Origin: Nostoc sp. CMAA1605
GTDB lineage: Bacteria > Cyanobacteriota > Cyanobacteriia > Cyanobacteriales > Nostocaceae
NCBI RefSeq assembly: GCF_021596505.1
Contig: NZ_PJIZ01000025.1
Location: 1 to 56,867, forward strand
Direction: 5' to 3'
Length of the DNA stretch: 56,867 nucleotides
A program made the translations under genes and the position numbers. The notes beneath the pieces were generated by a model. The model was not told where the DNA came from. It saw only the letters and a program-made list of their open reading frames with translations, and searched no databases. Positions 1-9,637 of the stretch are shown here, piece by piece (the first letter of the stretch is position 1; every line of letters begins with the position of its first letter).

Positions 1-352
1 GTTGGTGAGCCAGTGCGTTGAGGAGACACTGCGTTGCGCGGGTTTCCCTCGTTGAAGCAAGAGTCGTCGGCTTTGCCGACTTGTTCGCGGAGGGAGCGTT
101 ACCGTAGGGTAGCAACTGGTGTTAGCGACGCAGGAGCGTCACCAGAGGGGCTTAATGTTGCAGAGATTGAATTAAGCTTAAGCGTTTTAAGCCAAAAATG
201 TTTAGATCGGCGTATTTCTTCAGCCGAGGAACCTTGTTGTGAGTTGGCTGGTTGGCACGCAACTGCACTGCCAGTAAAACCCTAACAGCATTTTACTACT
301 GATGATGCTCACGGATGGAGAAGCAGCAGTTACAGATTAATGAAATCAGGAA
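1..352. other. Repeat-rich region with no assignable gene
   Basis: The first 150 bases are built of GC-rich palindromic motifs such as GTTGCGCGGGTTTCCC and the inverted pair GTCGGC TTT GCCGAC, as found scattered through Nostoc genomes. An 83-codon plus-strand frame (34-285) runs through it, but half of it is repeat-derived and the rest (about 170-285) resembles nothing I know. It could be the decayed 3' end of a gene lying left of the window. I see no promoter or RNA gene. Confidence 0.4.
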
Positions 353-1597
353 TTAATATCCAGCAATGTAATATATGTAGTCAAGTTGTTTCATTGCTTG
401 CAGAACTTTAAGAGTTGAGCGCAACATAAACAAAGCTGCGCCAGTTACTAAACCAATGACAGCACAATCTGGACTAATAAGATGTGCCAAGATGTAACCT
501 AAAATCAAATTGAGTAATAGGGCAGGGATAATACTTTTAATTACAGTCACTGTTTGATTCAGACTGAACAATAATATTGCATTGAATAAGCCGATAACAA
601 AGAATAAATATCCTAACGAGCCAACCCAAGACTTTAAATTTGTTTCTAGACTCCAATAAGCGGGTTTTAGAAATCCCAATGTTCCAGCCATACATAGTCC
701 AAAAAATATAATAGTTATGCCTATAGTTAAGCAGTAGCGATAAAACAATTTAGAAGAAAAACTACTGAGTTTTTCCATATTCATATCTTTGGTATTACCG
801 TACCAATAACGAATAAATTGATAACTCAAATATTCAACTAAGGGAACTAGCAACAGAAAATTAACCAGAGCTAAATCCATTGCTTGCTGATAGCCGGCAT
901 CAATGGCAAAGACTAGCCCAGAAGCCGGATTTACAGCCCAGCCTGCGATCATGCGATCGCCAAAAATAAAGCTAAAATAAGCTATTCCGTAAAAGAAATA
1001 AGGAGACAGTAAGTACACCAGCGAACTTAATCGTGGTAAAGGGGCTTTCGCACTACTGCTTTGACTAGTTCGATTATCTTTACCCAATCCCAAAGCAACT
1101 AAGCCGATGACTACTATTAAAGTGGCAAACATACTGATAATTTGGGATGTTAGCGCATCTAAATTTACCCAAACTCTTAAAAACACAAACAGTATGCTTA
1201 AACCTAGCATAATTAACGGTGGAAACCAGCGTAATTGAATCCCCAATGCTGCTAGTAACATCCACAGTAAACTCAAAACCAGATAATACAAAGCAGCTAA
1301 CATCAAATATTCATCAGCAAATTGACCCTGATAAAAACCAAACCAGAGACCAAATAAACCTAAAATAATGCTAGTAGCTGTACCCAAGTAAATAATAGGT
1401 AAACAGACTCTTCTACCTTGCATTGGCTCACCCAACTTCAGATAAAATTCTCCTCTACGGCTAATCATCTGTACAAATCCGCCACTGATTGTTAGACTTG
1501 CCATCGTTGCCAGAGTGATTAGTGAAGCTAATTCAGGTGGTAATAACTGAGATTGGTTATCGATATGAAAAGATTCTAAAAGCAATATCAACAGCAA
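353..1597 (-). CDS. PelG-like polysaccharide flippase, membrane part
   Basis: This frame encodes 414 residues and is almost entirely hydrophobic, with about 10-12 membrane segments, as in MOP/MATE-type polysaccharide exporters. The segment near residues 190-230, with an aromatic-rich helix followed by FGDRMIAGWA, is of the kind seen in PelG, the inner-membrane transporter of Pel polysaccharide. The apparent start is TTG in a poor context. The same frame stays open upstream through residues reading AWWYLLHEIQIFIDQF, and it would join the 104-aa frame at 1588-1902 if one A were added to an A6 run (1674-1679, T6 on the plus strand). The natural product is therefore probably one protein of about 500 residues. 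It is the last minus-strand gene of the polysaccharide locus. The role follows from topology and context; PelG identity is an inference. Confidence 0.6.
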   Translation of the reverse strand: MLLILLLESFHIDNQSQLLPPELASLITLATMASLTISGGFVQMISRRGEFYLKLGEPMQGRRVCLPIIYLGTATSIILGLFGLWFGFYQGQFADEYLMLAALYYLVLSLLWMLLAALGIQLRWFPPLIMLGLSILFVFLRVWVNLDALTSQIISMFATLIVVIGLVALGLGKDNRTSQSSSAKAPLPRLSSLVYLLSPYFFYGIAYFSFIFGDRMIAGWAVNPASGLVFAIDAGYQQAMDLALVNFLLLVPLVEYLSYQFIRYWYGNTKDMNMEKLSSFSSKLFYRYCLTIGITIIFFGLCMAGTLGFLKPAYWSLETNLKSWVGSLGYLFFVIGLFNAILLFSLNQTVTVIKSIIPALLLNLILGYILAHLISPDCAVIGLVTGAALFMLRSTLKVLQAMKQLDYIYYIAGY

Positions 1598-1902
1598 AGG
1601 TAGAGCGTAAACAAAACTTTGAGAGAATTGATCAATAAATATTTGTATTTCATGAAGTAGATACCACCAAGCATTTTTTGCTTTGGTTTTGATTTTGGTT
1701 TTGGAGATAATTGGTAATGCTCATAAATATGCTTACCTAAAGATAAAGCATCTGCAAAACCAAATTCCTGACGAATAACTCTATCTGTATAACCTAATGA
1801 TTCTATGATTGCTGTTACTTGCCAAAAGTCGGCAATTTCTGAACTAACTTCTGCAATAGATACAACTAGCTCACATATTTTCTCATCTTGTGGAATCATC
1901 AT
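1588..1902 (-). CDS. N-terminal part of the split PelG-like flippase
   Basis: This encodes 104 residues, mostly acidic and helical at the start, then a Lys/Pro-rich linker (PKPKSKPKQK). The last 28 residues, after the A6 run, look like out-of-frame reading. The frame overlaps the flippase frame by 10 nt, and adding one A would fuse them. The cytoplasmic N-terminal segment (about residues 1-75) has no recognised domain. It may be a regulatory extension of the flippase or, less likely, an independent small protein. Confidence 0.5.
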   Translation of the reverse strand: MMIPQDEKICELVVSIAEVSSEIADFWQVTAIIESLGYTDRVIRQEFGFADALSLGKHIYEHYQLSPKPKSKPKQKMLGGIYFMKYKYLLINSLKVLFTLYLCC

Positions 1903-1990
1903 TTTATATTTAGTTTAATTGAAACTGTCAGTAAGTTGATACAGGCACCTTACTATTCTGCCAGTTGCGTAAGTCCTGTTCATCTAATAC

Positions 1991-2020
1991 TGTAGAGACG
2001 TTTCATACAACGTCTCTACA
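1991..2020. repeat. Perfect palindrome between flippase and deacetylase genes
   Basis: The arms TGTAGAGACG and CGTCTCTACA (10 bp, perfect) enclose a 10-nt loop. This palindrome type is a dispersed repeat in Nostoc genomes. In the minus-strand transcript it could form a hairpin between two cotranscribed genes, but there is no U-run, so it is not a typical terminator. Confidence 0.6.
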
Positions 2021-2106
2021 TCATTGATTGACAACAACTTCACATAACATTGCTATGAGAGTTCATCATCTCACAATATACAGATCAAACTCACACTAGG
2101 AGTTGT

Positions 2107-5100
2107 TTAACTCACATAAGTAAAAATGCTAGTATTCGTCAGCAAAAAATTACTATTCAACACATCAAGACTGTCAATAATACCAATTAGTTCATCTTGA
2201 CCACCAGTGGTTAAAGAAACTGTTCTATAGTAACCGAAAGTTAAATTGAATAACGTATTACTAAGTTTATAGTTTGAGGCATTACCGTAAAGTTGAATTT
2301 TATCACCACTAATGATACTAAAGTCCTCAATTAGTCCATAATCATTTGTTCCAGATGTACTATTATTCCCATCATTGTAGTAAGCTTTATTTCTATCGCC
2401 CAAGATAAATAAATCAGAGCCACCACCACCATATAAGGTATCTATTTCCCCTACGCCTGCCAAAATATCATCAGGGTTTACACCAATTAGAATATCATTA
2501 TCTGATTCACCATATAATATGTCGTTACCACTACCACCTGTAAGAGTGTCGTTATGTGAACCACCGCGTAACTCATCGTTCCCAGCATCCCCATAAATCA
2601 GATCGTTCTCCGATTCACCATATAATATGTCGTTACCGCTACCACCTGTAACAGTGTCGTTATCTGAACCACCGTGTAACACATCATCCCCAGCATCCCC
2701 ATAAAGCACATCTTTCCCTGCGTTACTAGATAATATGTCGTTACCGCTACCACCTATAAGAGTGTCGTTACCTGAACCAGCATATAACTTATCGTTCCCA
2801 GCATCCCCATAAATCAGGTTGTTCCCTGTATCTCCATATAATGTGTCATCATCGTTACCACCTATGAGAGTGTCGTCTCCATTTCCTCCCACGATAGTAT
2901 CTTTACCATCGCCACCATAAACGAGATCATTACCATCGTAGGAATAAATAAGGTCATCACCACCAAAGCCGTTGATGATATCTCTACCATTGGTACCGCG
3001 AAGAGTGTTATTTCCAGAAGTACCATTAATAATGTTGCCGTCAGGATTGACAGTCACACTAAAAGTATCATCAACAGTTAAGCCATTGGAAGTACCACGA
3101 ATAGTTATTTGTGCAGTACCAAATTGATTGGGTAAATATTGTAATGTTAAAGAATTATTGACAATGCTGGCATTAACCAAGGAGTTATTACTATTAGCTA
3201 AAATTGACTTGGTAATGGCGTTAGGATCGTTGTCAATGTCAGTAAAGATACTCCCTAAATTAATAATGGTATTAGCAGAATCTTGATTAACAACTACATC
3301 AGCAATTGGACTGGCTACAATCGGTGCGTCATCTACAGGTGCAACGTTAACTATAAAGCTATCATCAACAGTTTTGCCATTAGATGTACCACTAATTGTA
3401 ATTGTGGCTGTCCCAAATTGGTTGGGCAGATAAGTCAGGGTTAGATTATTGTTAACAATGCTGGCGTTGACTAAGCTACTGTTGCTATTAGTTTTAACTG
3501 TCTTGATAATGCTATTGGGATCATTATCAATATCAGTGAAGACATTACTCAAATTAATTACTGTATTGGCAGCATCTTCATTGACGCTGACATCAGGAAT
3601 GGGACTAACTACAATCGGTGCATTATCTAGAGGTGCAACGTTCACTATAAAGGTATCATCAACAGTTTTACCATTAGATGTACCAGTGATTGTAACTGTG
3701 GCTGTACCAAATTGGTTGGGCAGATAAGACAGGGTTAAATTATTGTTAACAATGCTGGCATTGACTAAGGTACTGTTGCTATTGGTTTTAACTGTCTTGA
3801 TAATGCTATTGGGATCATTGTCAATATCAGTGAAAACATTACTTAAATTGATTACCGTATTGGCTCCATCTTCATTGACGCTGACATCAGCAATGGGATT
3901 AACTACGATCGGTGCGTCATCTACAGGTGCAACGTTAACTGTAAAGGTATCATCAACAGTTTTGCCATTGGATGTACCACTAATCGTAATTGTGGCTGTC
4001 CCAAATTGGTTAGGCAGATAAGACAGGGTTAAATTATTGTTAACAATGCTGGCATTGACTAAGCTACTGTTACTATTAGTTTTAACTGTCTTGATAATGC
4101 TACTGGGATCATTATCAATATCAGTGAAGACATTACTTAAATTAATTACTGTATTTGCAGCATCTTCATTGACGCTGACATCAGGAATGGGATTGGCTAC
4201 TGTGGGAGGGGTATCCACATTTAATCTTACTCTGCCGATATGTTGAGTAAGACCGCTAAAATTCATCGTCAGAATCTCGCCGTTGAGATTCGTACTGCTT
4301 GCACCTTCAGTAACAAGATTTAGTCCAGTGGGATTTTTTAAATCTAAGAGAACTTTTCCTTCACCAAAGAATGTAAATTCTAAATCTGTGCCATTACCGA
4401 CAACAGAGGTTAATTTAGCACGCATTGGCAGGTCAACAATACGGGTAACATCATCTTGAACTGTTCCCAAATTGATGGTAAATTGACCACCACTGGCAGG
4501 TAAAAAGACAGTATCTTTATCGTAGGCATACCAATTATTTACACTTTTGATCGTTTGAGTTGGATCGATATTCAGTCCAAAATTACCCACATCAGTAGCT
4601 ACAACATTGGCAGTAATCGTATTCCCATTACTATCAATAAATAACTTGGATTTTTCAAAAGTTTTGATGCGGTTACTCAAATCGCTAGCAGTGATAAATT
4701 CTGTGTTATCGTTGTACGCCCTGGCCAGAAAATTAGTGAACATGGCCTCAGTGTAAGGCGAGGGAAGATTATCTGTTGGATCTGTATCCCAGACTGTTGG
4801 GCCATAATCATGCCACGGAAAATGAATAATGGCTTGAGCTGCATGATTTTTTAGCCCAGTGTATTCTTTCAACCATTCTGCTTCCGCCTGTTGTGGTGTT
4901 AACTTGCGAAACTCCACTAGCGAAAAGTCAAAGGACATATTGGGAGCTAAATACACATAGTCGCTACCCGGAAACATAAATCCAAAAGCATTGGGATAAC
5001 CTGCACCTACACTGGCATAACCACCAGAAACATAAGATAAGTATTTCTGAAGTTCTTGAGAAACCTTTACTCCTTCTGGGTTTCCGGGAATCGCTGCTCC

Positions 5101-7179
5101 TGAGACTTGAATCCCTAATTGTTGCTGAATGACTAATTTTGATTGATTAAATTCAAATTCTAATTGTGCTGGCGTTAATTGGTCTGTGAAGTCTGGATGA
5201 GTATAAGAATGGGTGCCAATTTCGTTTTGTAAGGCTAAAAGTTGGTCATAGTAAGGCTTGGAGACAGTCCAATCGGTAAATTGCCCATTTGCTGGATTGT
5301 TACCGATATTGATGTAGTATGAGCCTACGAAATTATAGTCATTTTTCCATTGTGTCAGGATCGGCAGCAGGCGATCGTAAATCCCAGGAGCATTTCCATC
5401 AGGATTCACATCATCAGCTTCCTGAGATTGATCCATATCATTGCGAGAAATAAAAATACTCGCATCTCGGCTCATATTTAAAGCCACTTTGGGTTTATTG
5501 TCTAATACCGCCCATTGGAGTGCTTGCCAGACTAAATTATTATCTCCCATGAATCCTTCAGTAGCGAAATGCACATTTCTGCCACCGGTTTGCGTCGCTA
5601 TAACAGCATTGTTTTTCTGTCCATTTACTGCAAAATCTGCGAGGATTATGGGTGTGTTATTGTCAGTAGTATCTACATCACCATATGTATTAAAAAATAT
5701 GCCATTATAAGCACGAATTGTCTCGTCAGCAGAGTAACCTTGCATAACTGGATGAGTAATATTCTCTGCGTTGAGAATCCCATTCACAGGGCCACCACCA
5801 CCGGTTCTAGTCAAATTCAGCAACTGCTTCATCCGAATGTAGGAGTCTCCGGCTAGAGCATTATTATTTTCATCGTTTGTTAAGAAATCTCCGGCAGTAA
5901 TGATCCCAATGTTATATTTATAGACTGCATCCGTAAGTGTATTTTGAATTGCATCTAGCTTCGCTAAAGGCACATTGCGGAAAGAAGGAAATATTAGCGC
6001 GTCATAATTGACAATTTTATTGATATCCGTTAAGTCATTCTCTGTAAGGATATCAAAGGGAATACCCGCCTGCATCGCTTGGCTTTGCATGGACAGGAAA
6101 AGCTGATTATAGGCTTTGTCTTGGAAGAAGTTTTTCGCAGTGGTTTCTGAGAAAACAATACCTACTTTTTTACTTAAATCTGTCCTTGTTGGTAAAACTG
6201 AAACTGAATATTTTTGAGCAGAATAATTAGCGGGTAAAAATGTTTGATTATTAATATCTATTAATACATCAATTGCCTGTGGGGTGCCATTCAGGGACGA
6301 TATTGGAACGGCAAATTCCACTATTTGATTATTACTACCATAAGCATAGTTTAAAGGGCCACTGACTAAATTTTGTCCTGCTCCTCCTGTGTAGAGGTAG
6401 GGTTGAGCATCTGTAAAGAAGTTGATGTTATATTCTGCTCCCCCAATTCCAGTCTGACCAAATATTTGATAGCCTGTAGTGGTGTTTCTATCTGTGTTTA
6501 GCCATACTGTCGTACCAGCACCTATCGCTTGGCTATTTGATTTAAAAGCAAAAACATAAGCGTCTCCTGCGTACTTCCCATAGAGTTCATATCCTGGTTG
6601 CCCTGTGCCAGCAAGAAAATCTAATCTATCAGCAGATGTCCAATCAGTTAAGCTACCATCAAGGCTGATATTACCGTAGGTAGTTGCTAGCTCTAAGATT
6701 CTGGCTTGACCATCAATGATGACACTAGTAGTATCATTCTCACTTTTGAGTGCTGCAAGTTGAGATTGAGATAGCTCTTGACCTTGGACAACGGCTGCAA
6801 AAACAGCCCCTTCATCGCCCCTTGTATCTTGGGTATTGATCTGAGAATCTAGATAGTGGCCGAGTTCTTCTATTAAAACAGCAACACTTTTATCAACATC
6901 ACTTAAAAGTGCCTGCGATAAGTAAATCGTATTATTAAAACTATCAAAAGCCCCTTGTCCACCATTAATTGCTGAGGAGTCAACAATTTTAATATTCGGG
7001 ATATTTGTATAGTTGATTAATCCCTGAATTACAGCCTGAGCTTTGTCTTCATCCCAAGTATCGCCAAATACTAGATTCATTCTTTGGTAATAATCTGGAG
7101 AAACAAAGAACTCACTAATATTGTTGATAGCTTTTTTTAGTAGTTCTTGAAGATTGATTAAGATTAAATCACCACTCAT
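2107..7179 (-). CDS. Giant surface polysaccharide deacetylase with cadherin-like and RTX repeats
   Basis: This encodes 1690 residues. Residues 1-165 form a cyanobacterial surface-protein domain with an EELGHYLD motif like a degenerate zincin. Residues 165-330 resemble a beta-sandwich carbohydrate-binding or DOMON module (DGSLTDW). Residues 335-555 resemble a class-I amidotransferase fold. Residues 560-820 are a NodB-like deacetylase: an acidic NDMD motif near 580, HSYTHPDF (HxxxH, metal binding) near 660 and HFPWHDYGP near 790. This arrangement recalls the CE18 deacetylases of Pel (PelA C-terminus) and galactosaminogalactan (Agd3). Residues 990-1370 are four 98-residue cadherin-like repeats. 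Residues 1377-1593 are RTX calcium-binding nonapeptides (GGxGxDxLxG). The last 100 residues resemble the C-terminal secretion region of type I-secreted proteins. There is no signal peptide, which fits type I secretion. An AAGGAG ribosome site lies about 11 nt before the ATG. It probably deacetylates an amino-sugar polymer outside the cell. Confidence 0.78.
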   Translation of the reverse strand: MSGDLILINLQELLKKAINNISEFFVSPDYYQRMNLVFGDTWDEDKAQAVIQGLINYTNIPNIKIVDSSAINGGQGAFDSFNNTIYLSQALLSDVDKSVAVLIEELGHYLDSQINTQDTRGDEGAVFAAVVQGQELSQSQLAALKSENDTTSVIIDGQARILELATTYGNISLDGSLTDWTSADRLDFLAGTGQPGYELYGKYAGDAYVFAFKSNSQAIGAGTTVWLNTDRNTTTGYQIFGQTGIGGAEYNINFFTDAQPYLYTGGAGQNLVSGPLNYAYGSNNQIVEFAVPISSLNGTPQAIDVLIDINNQTFLPANYSAQKYSVSVLPTRTDLSKKVGIVFSETTAKNFFQDKAYNQLFLSMQSQAMQAGIPFDILTENDLTDINKIVNYDALIFPSFRNVPLAKLDAIQNTLTDAVYKYNIGIITAGDFLTNDENNNALAGDSYIRMKQLLNLTRTGGGGPVNGILNAENITHPVMQGYSADETIRAYNGIFFNTYGDVDTTDNNTPIILADFAVNGQKNNAVIATQTGGRNVHFATEGFMGDNNLVWQALQWAVLDNKPKVALNMSRDASIFISRNDMDQSQEADDVNPDGNAPGIYDRLLPILTQWKNDYNFVGSYYINIGNNPANGQFTDWTVSKPYYDQLLALQNEIGTHSYTHPDFTDQLTPAQLEFEFNQSKLVIQQQLGIQVSGAAIPGNPEGVKVSQELQKYLSYVSGGYASVGAGYPNAFGFMFPGSDYVYLAPNMSFDFSLVEFRKLTPQQAEAEWLKEYTGLKNHAAQAIIHFPWHDYGPTVWDTDPTDNLPSPYTEAMFTNFLARAYNDNTEFITASDLSNRIKTFEKSKLFIDSNGNTITANVVATDVGNFGLNIDPTQTIKSVNNWYAYDKDTVFLPASGGQFTINLGTVQDDVTRIVDLPMRAKLTSVVGNGTDLEFTFFGEGKVLLDLKNPTGLNLVTEGASSTNLNGEILTMNFSGLTQHIGRVRLNVDTPPTVANPIPDVSVNEDAANTVINLSNVFTDIDNDPSSIIKTVKTNSNSSLVNASIVNNNLTLSYLPNQFGTATITISGTSNGKTVDDTFTVNVAPVDDAPIVVNPIADVSVNEDGANTVINLSNVFTDIDNDPNSIIKTVKTNSNSTLVNASIVNNNLTLSYLPNQFGTATVTITGTSNGKTVDDTFIVNVAPLDNAPIVVSPIPDVSVNEDAANTVINLSNVFTDIDNDPNSIIKTVKTNSNSSLVNASIVNNNLTLTYLPNQFGTATITISGTSNGKTVDDSFIVNVAPVDDAPIVASPIADVVVNQDSANTIINLGSIFTDIDNDPNAITKSILANSNNSLVNASIVNNSLTLQYLPNQFGTAQITIRGTSNGLTVDDTFSVTVNPDGNIINGTSGNNTLRGTNGRDIINGFGGDDLIYSYDGNDLVYGGDGKDTIVGGNGDDTLIGGNDDDTLYGDTGNNLIYGDAGNDKLYAGSGNDTLIGGSGNDILSSNAGKDVLYGDAGDDVLHGGSDNDTVTGGSGNDILYGESENDLIYGDAGNDELRGGSHNDTLTGGSGNDILYGESDNDILIGVNPDDILAGVGEIDTLYGGGGSDLFILGDRNKAYYNDGNNSTSGTNDYGLIEDFSIISGDKIQLYGNASNYKLSNTLFNLTFGYYRTVSLTTGGQDELIGIIDSLDVLNSNFLLTNTSIFTYVS
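3050..4210. repeat. Four tandem 294-bp repeats inside the deacetylase gene
   Basis: The cadherin-like modules repeat with an exact 294-bp period: similar frames recur at 3449, 3743 and 4037. The first three copies (coding order) are very similar at the DNA level, and the fourth is more diverged. The pattern suggests recent duplication or gene conversion, and copy number may vary between strains. The plus-strand frames across them are shadows. Confidence 0.85.
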
Positions 7180-7301
7180 GTTTTATAACTCCTTAAAAAG
7201 TGAATTTTTCAAAAAAACAACAAAAATCAACGATTAAACATAACTACATTATTTTGTTTATCTATCTGGAAATACAAATACTAGCCTTACTTACTTGTGA
7301 T

Positions 7302-8513
7302 TTAAACTTGTAACCAAATTCCTTGTTTTCTCCAATTTTGCTCCAGCAGAAACTTTTCCAGCATCTGTGGAGGAATAATTGATTTGTGTACGAGAATTTC
7401 CCCTAATTTTTGTTTGGTTACTGATTGCTCTTGTAATGCCTGTGTTAATTGAGTTTGGGAAATAATTTTATGTTCTAACAATAAAGCACCTAACTTAAAA
7501 TTTTGTCTGGCTATATTTTTTTCTAATGTCGCTAGAGTTATTAATTTTTGCTCCCACATTAAGGCTGTTGAGACAATAGTTTCTAAACTGTTATATTTGG
7601 GTTTCCAACCTAAAATAGTGCGAATTTTATGAGCATTGGCTACAACACAAGCTGGATCTCCTACTCGTCGTTGGCTCTCAATTACAGGAAAGTCTACTCC
7701 AGAGATTTTTTGCACCATATTTAGGACTTCCCGTACACTGTAGCCTTGACCATAACCACAGTTGAATATTTGGCTATCATTTCCTGCTTCTAAATAATGC
7801 AAGGCATCTACATGAGCCTTGGCTAAATCTTCAACATGGATATAGTCTCTGATCCCAGTTCCATCTGGAGTAGGGAGGTCTGTGCCGAAGATATTGACAG
7901 AGGAACGACGGCCTAAAGCTGCATCACAAGCTACTTTAATTAGGTGTTCTGCCTTCTTTGCAGACTGACCCAACTTGCCTGTAGAGTCTGCTCCAGCAAC
8001 GTTAAAGTACCGCAAAATGACGTACTTTAATCCAGATGTTTTAGCAAAATCTTGGATAATTTGTTCACTCATGAGTTTGGAGTGACCATAGGGGTTAATG
8101 GGTTGAGTCGGTGATAACTCGGTTATTTGCTCTTGTTGAGTTTGTCCATAAACTGCGGCTGTGCTAGAAAAAATAAATTTTTTAACATGAAATAATTGAC
8201 AACAATCTAATAAATTTAGTGTGTTAAAAGTATTATTCGTATAATAGTTCAGAGGTTTGGCTATTGATTCTTGTACAGATATATGAGCTGCAAAATGCAA
8301 CACCGCATCGAATTTATGTTGGCTAAAAGTTTGCAATAATAGCTCTTTATTTTCAAGGCTACCAATCGTTAATTCCCCATAAATTACTGATGCGCCTGAG
8401 CCTGTAGAGAGATTATCGTACACAACGATATCATAGCCGGCTTCTCCTAACTGGCGGATTGTATGTGAGCCAATATATCCTGCTCCTCCAGTTACTAATA
8501 TTTTTTTAGTCAT
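7302..8513 (-). CDS. galE: UDP-glucose 4-epimerase with C-terminal MshEN-like domain
   Basis: This encodes 403 residues from the ATG at 8513, which begins MTKKILVTGGAGYIGSH; a longer start at 8555 would add 14 residues unlike the family. Residues 1-320 are a typical extended SDR epimerase: the NAD motif GGAGYIGS, a serine in SSTAAVYG and the catalytic YGHSK (YxxxK). It interconverts UDP-Glc and UDP-Gal and/or the N-acetyl forms, supplying sugar nucleotides for the neighbouring PelF-like synthase. GalE is normally about 330 residues. The extra 75 residues contain two copies of a motif of the type LGxxLxxxxIIxxxxLxxxLxxQ (for example KLGALLLEHKIISQTQLTQA and then LGEILVHKSII). This resembles the MshEN/GspE N-terminal domain, which in some proteins binds cyclic di-GMP. 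The conserved glycine of each motif is replaced by His or Lys, so ligand binding is uncertain. Confidence 0.85.
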   Translation of the reverse strand: MTKKILVTGGAGYIGSHTIRQLGEAGYDIVVYDNLSTGSGASVIYGELTIGSLENKELLLQTFSQHKFDAVLHFAAHISVQESIAKPLNYYTNNTFNTLNLLDCCQLFHVKKFIFSSTAAVYGQTQQEQITELSPTQPINPYGHSKLMSEQIIQDFAKTSGLKYVILRYFNVAGADSTGKLGQSAKKAEHLIKVACDAALGRRSSVNIFGTDLPTPDGTGIRDYIHVEDLAKAHVDALHYLEAGNDSQIFNCGYGQGYSVREVLNMVQKISGVDFPVIESQRRVGDPACVVANAHKIRTILGWKPKYNSLETIVSTALMWEQKLITLATLEKNIARQNFKLGALLLEHKIISQTQLTQALQEQSVTKQKLGEILVHKSIIPPQMLEKFLLEQNWRKQGIWLQV

Positions 8514-9637
8514 TTTTTTATACCTGAAAGTTAATAAATATTTTTGAGCCTGCACTGTTAAAGAACTACAGCAGTTTTGATGTACATGAAATACAAATCA
8601 ACTGGTTCTGAGGCAGGAGGTGATACCAATTCAAAATTCATAATCCAAAATTAAGAAATCCGTATTTTTGATTTTGCAAGGTTTTCTTAATTTGTATCTG
8701 TTTCATGATTTTAGTGAATTGGTATGAATCAATGATGCGTACTTAGGAGATTTTCCTCATTAGCGACTGACATTTGCCATCAGGCTTGCCGGAGTCATGA
8801 TAGTAAGTGCTGTCCTACGGTAATGCTCCGCAAACAGTTCTGGCTTTACGCAACTTAAATGCTGATTAGCTTAAATCATGTGTGCAAGATAAACTTTGCT
8901 AGATGTGAAAATGCTCACGATCTAACATCAACTGCCATGTTAATATCTAGAAACTAGCCCATTCTTTTGTCTAAAAAGGGGTTGATTTAAAGAAATGTTC
9001 TAGCATTCAAGTTGGGCTTGAGTAATTTTAATGGCAACGCGATCGCCATCATTAAAATCTTTGTATAAAGGTATTTTTAGCTTTTAACATTCATTAGGGA
9101 TTTACGATATTCAACAAGTATTCAGGACACAGCGAAGGAACTTGTCGAGTCTAGGAAAACACTTATTAACTTAGGGTTAAGCAGATATTAAAATAGTTCT
9201 GAAAAGTCAAGAGTATTGAAAATAAGGCAAATACTTTTTGCATCATTATCTAACTCTGAATAATTACAGATTCTTGCTTAATGGGTAGCTAAATTTTGTG
9301 TAAAGTTAACTACTACTTTTCTATGTATCACGAATTACTCTAATAAGCAACAAATCATCAAGACTTTTTGACAAAAATAAGTAAAAGTCCTGAATTGACA
9401 TAAAAACATCAGGATTTTTAATTTAAACATAAAATTTTTATAAAAAAAAATTGGTACTCAGAGTTAATTTATTTGCTAATGGTAAGATTTTTCTGATTTA
9501 GCAAGATTATCGTTTCAAGAAACTTAGAGTCTAGAGTATAGGTTTATATTTATTTAAGTTAAAAGAGCAGTCTGGTTGTGTATAATTATGAGATTTTAGC
9601 GATCATTTTCTACTAGCTGAGTATTTGATGAACTACT
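8514..9637. other. Long intergenic region between divergent genes
   Basis: These 1.1 kb separate galE (minus) from the GT-C-like gene (plus). They contain a MITE-like palindromic element (8623-8725), one HIP1 octamer near 9040 and AT-rich sequence. No open frame has coding character on either strand. A TATAAT motif near 9580, about 60 nt before the plus-strand gene, could be a -10 box. I see no match to a riboswitch consensus I know. Confidence 0.5.
8623..8725. repeat. MITE-like element with ATACCAATTCA inverted ends
   Basis: The 11-bp ends ATACCAATTCA and TGAATTGGTAT are perfect inverted repeats 103 bp apart. The interior is AT-rich and non-coding. A related element with the same ends and a similar right half lies at 24800-24931. 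Confidence 0.6.

Noticed and set aside
34..285. 83-codon plus-strand open frame
   Set aside because: Its first half is dispersed GC-rich repeat and the rest shows no family resemblance or ribosome site; kept only as a possible fragment.
3449..4246. Three plus-strand frames spaced 294 bp apart
   Set aside because: They are antisense shadows produced by the tandem cadherin-like repeats of the minus-strand gene.
5441..5856. Plus-strand frames opposite the deacetylase core
   Set aside because: They are antisense to well-conserved catalytic-domain sequence and have no ribosome sites.
8740..8890. Possible riboswitch upstream of galE or the GT-C-like gene
   Set aside because: Some GC-rich complementary pieces are visible, but neither GEMM c-di-GMP nor another consensus I know fits.
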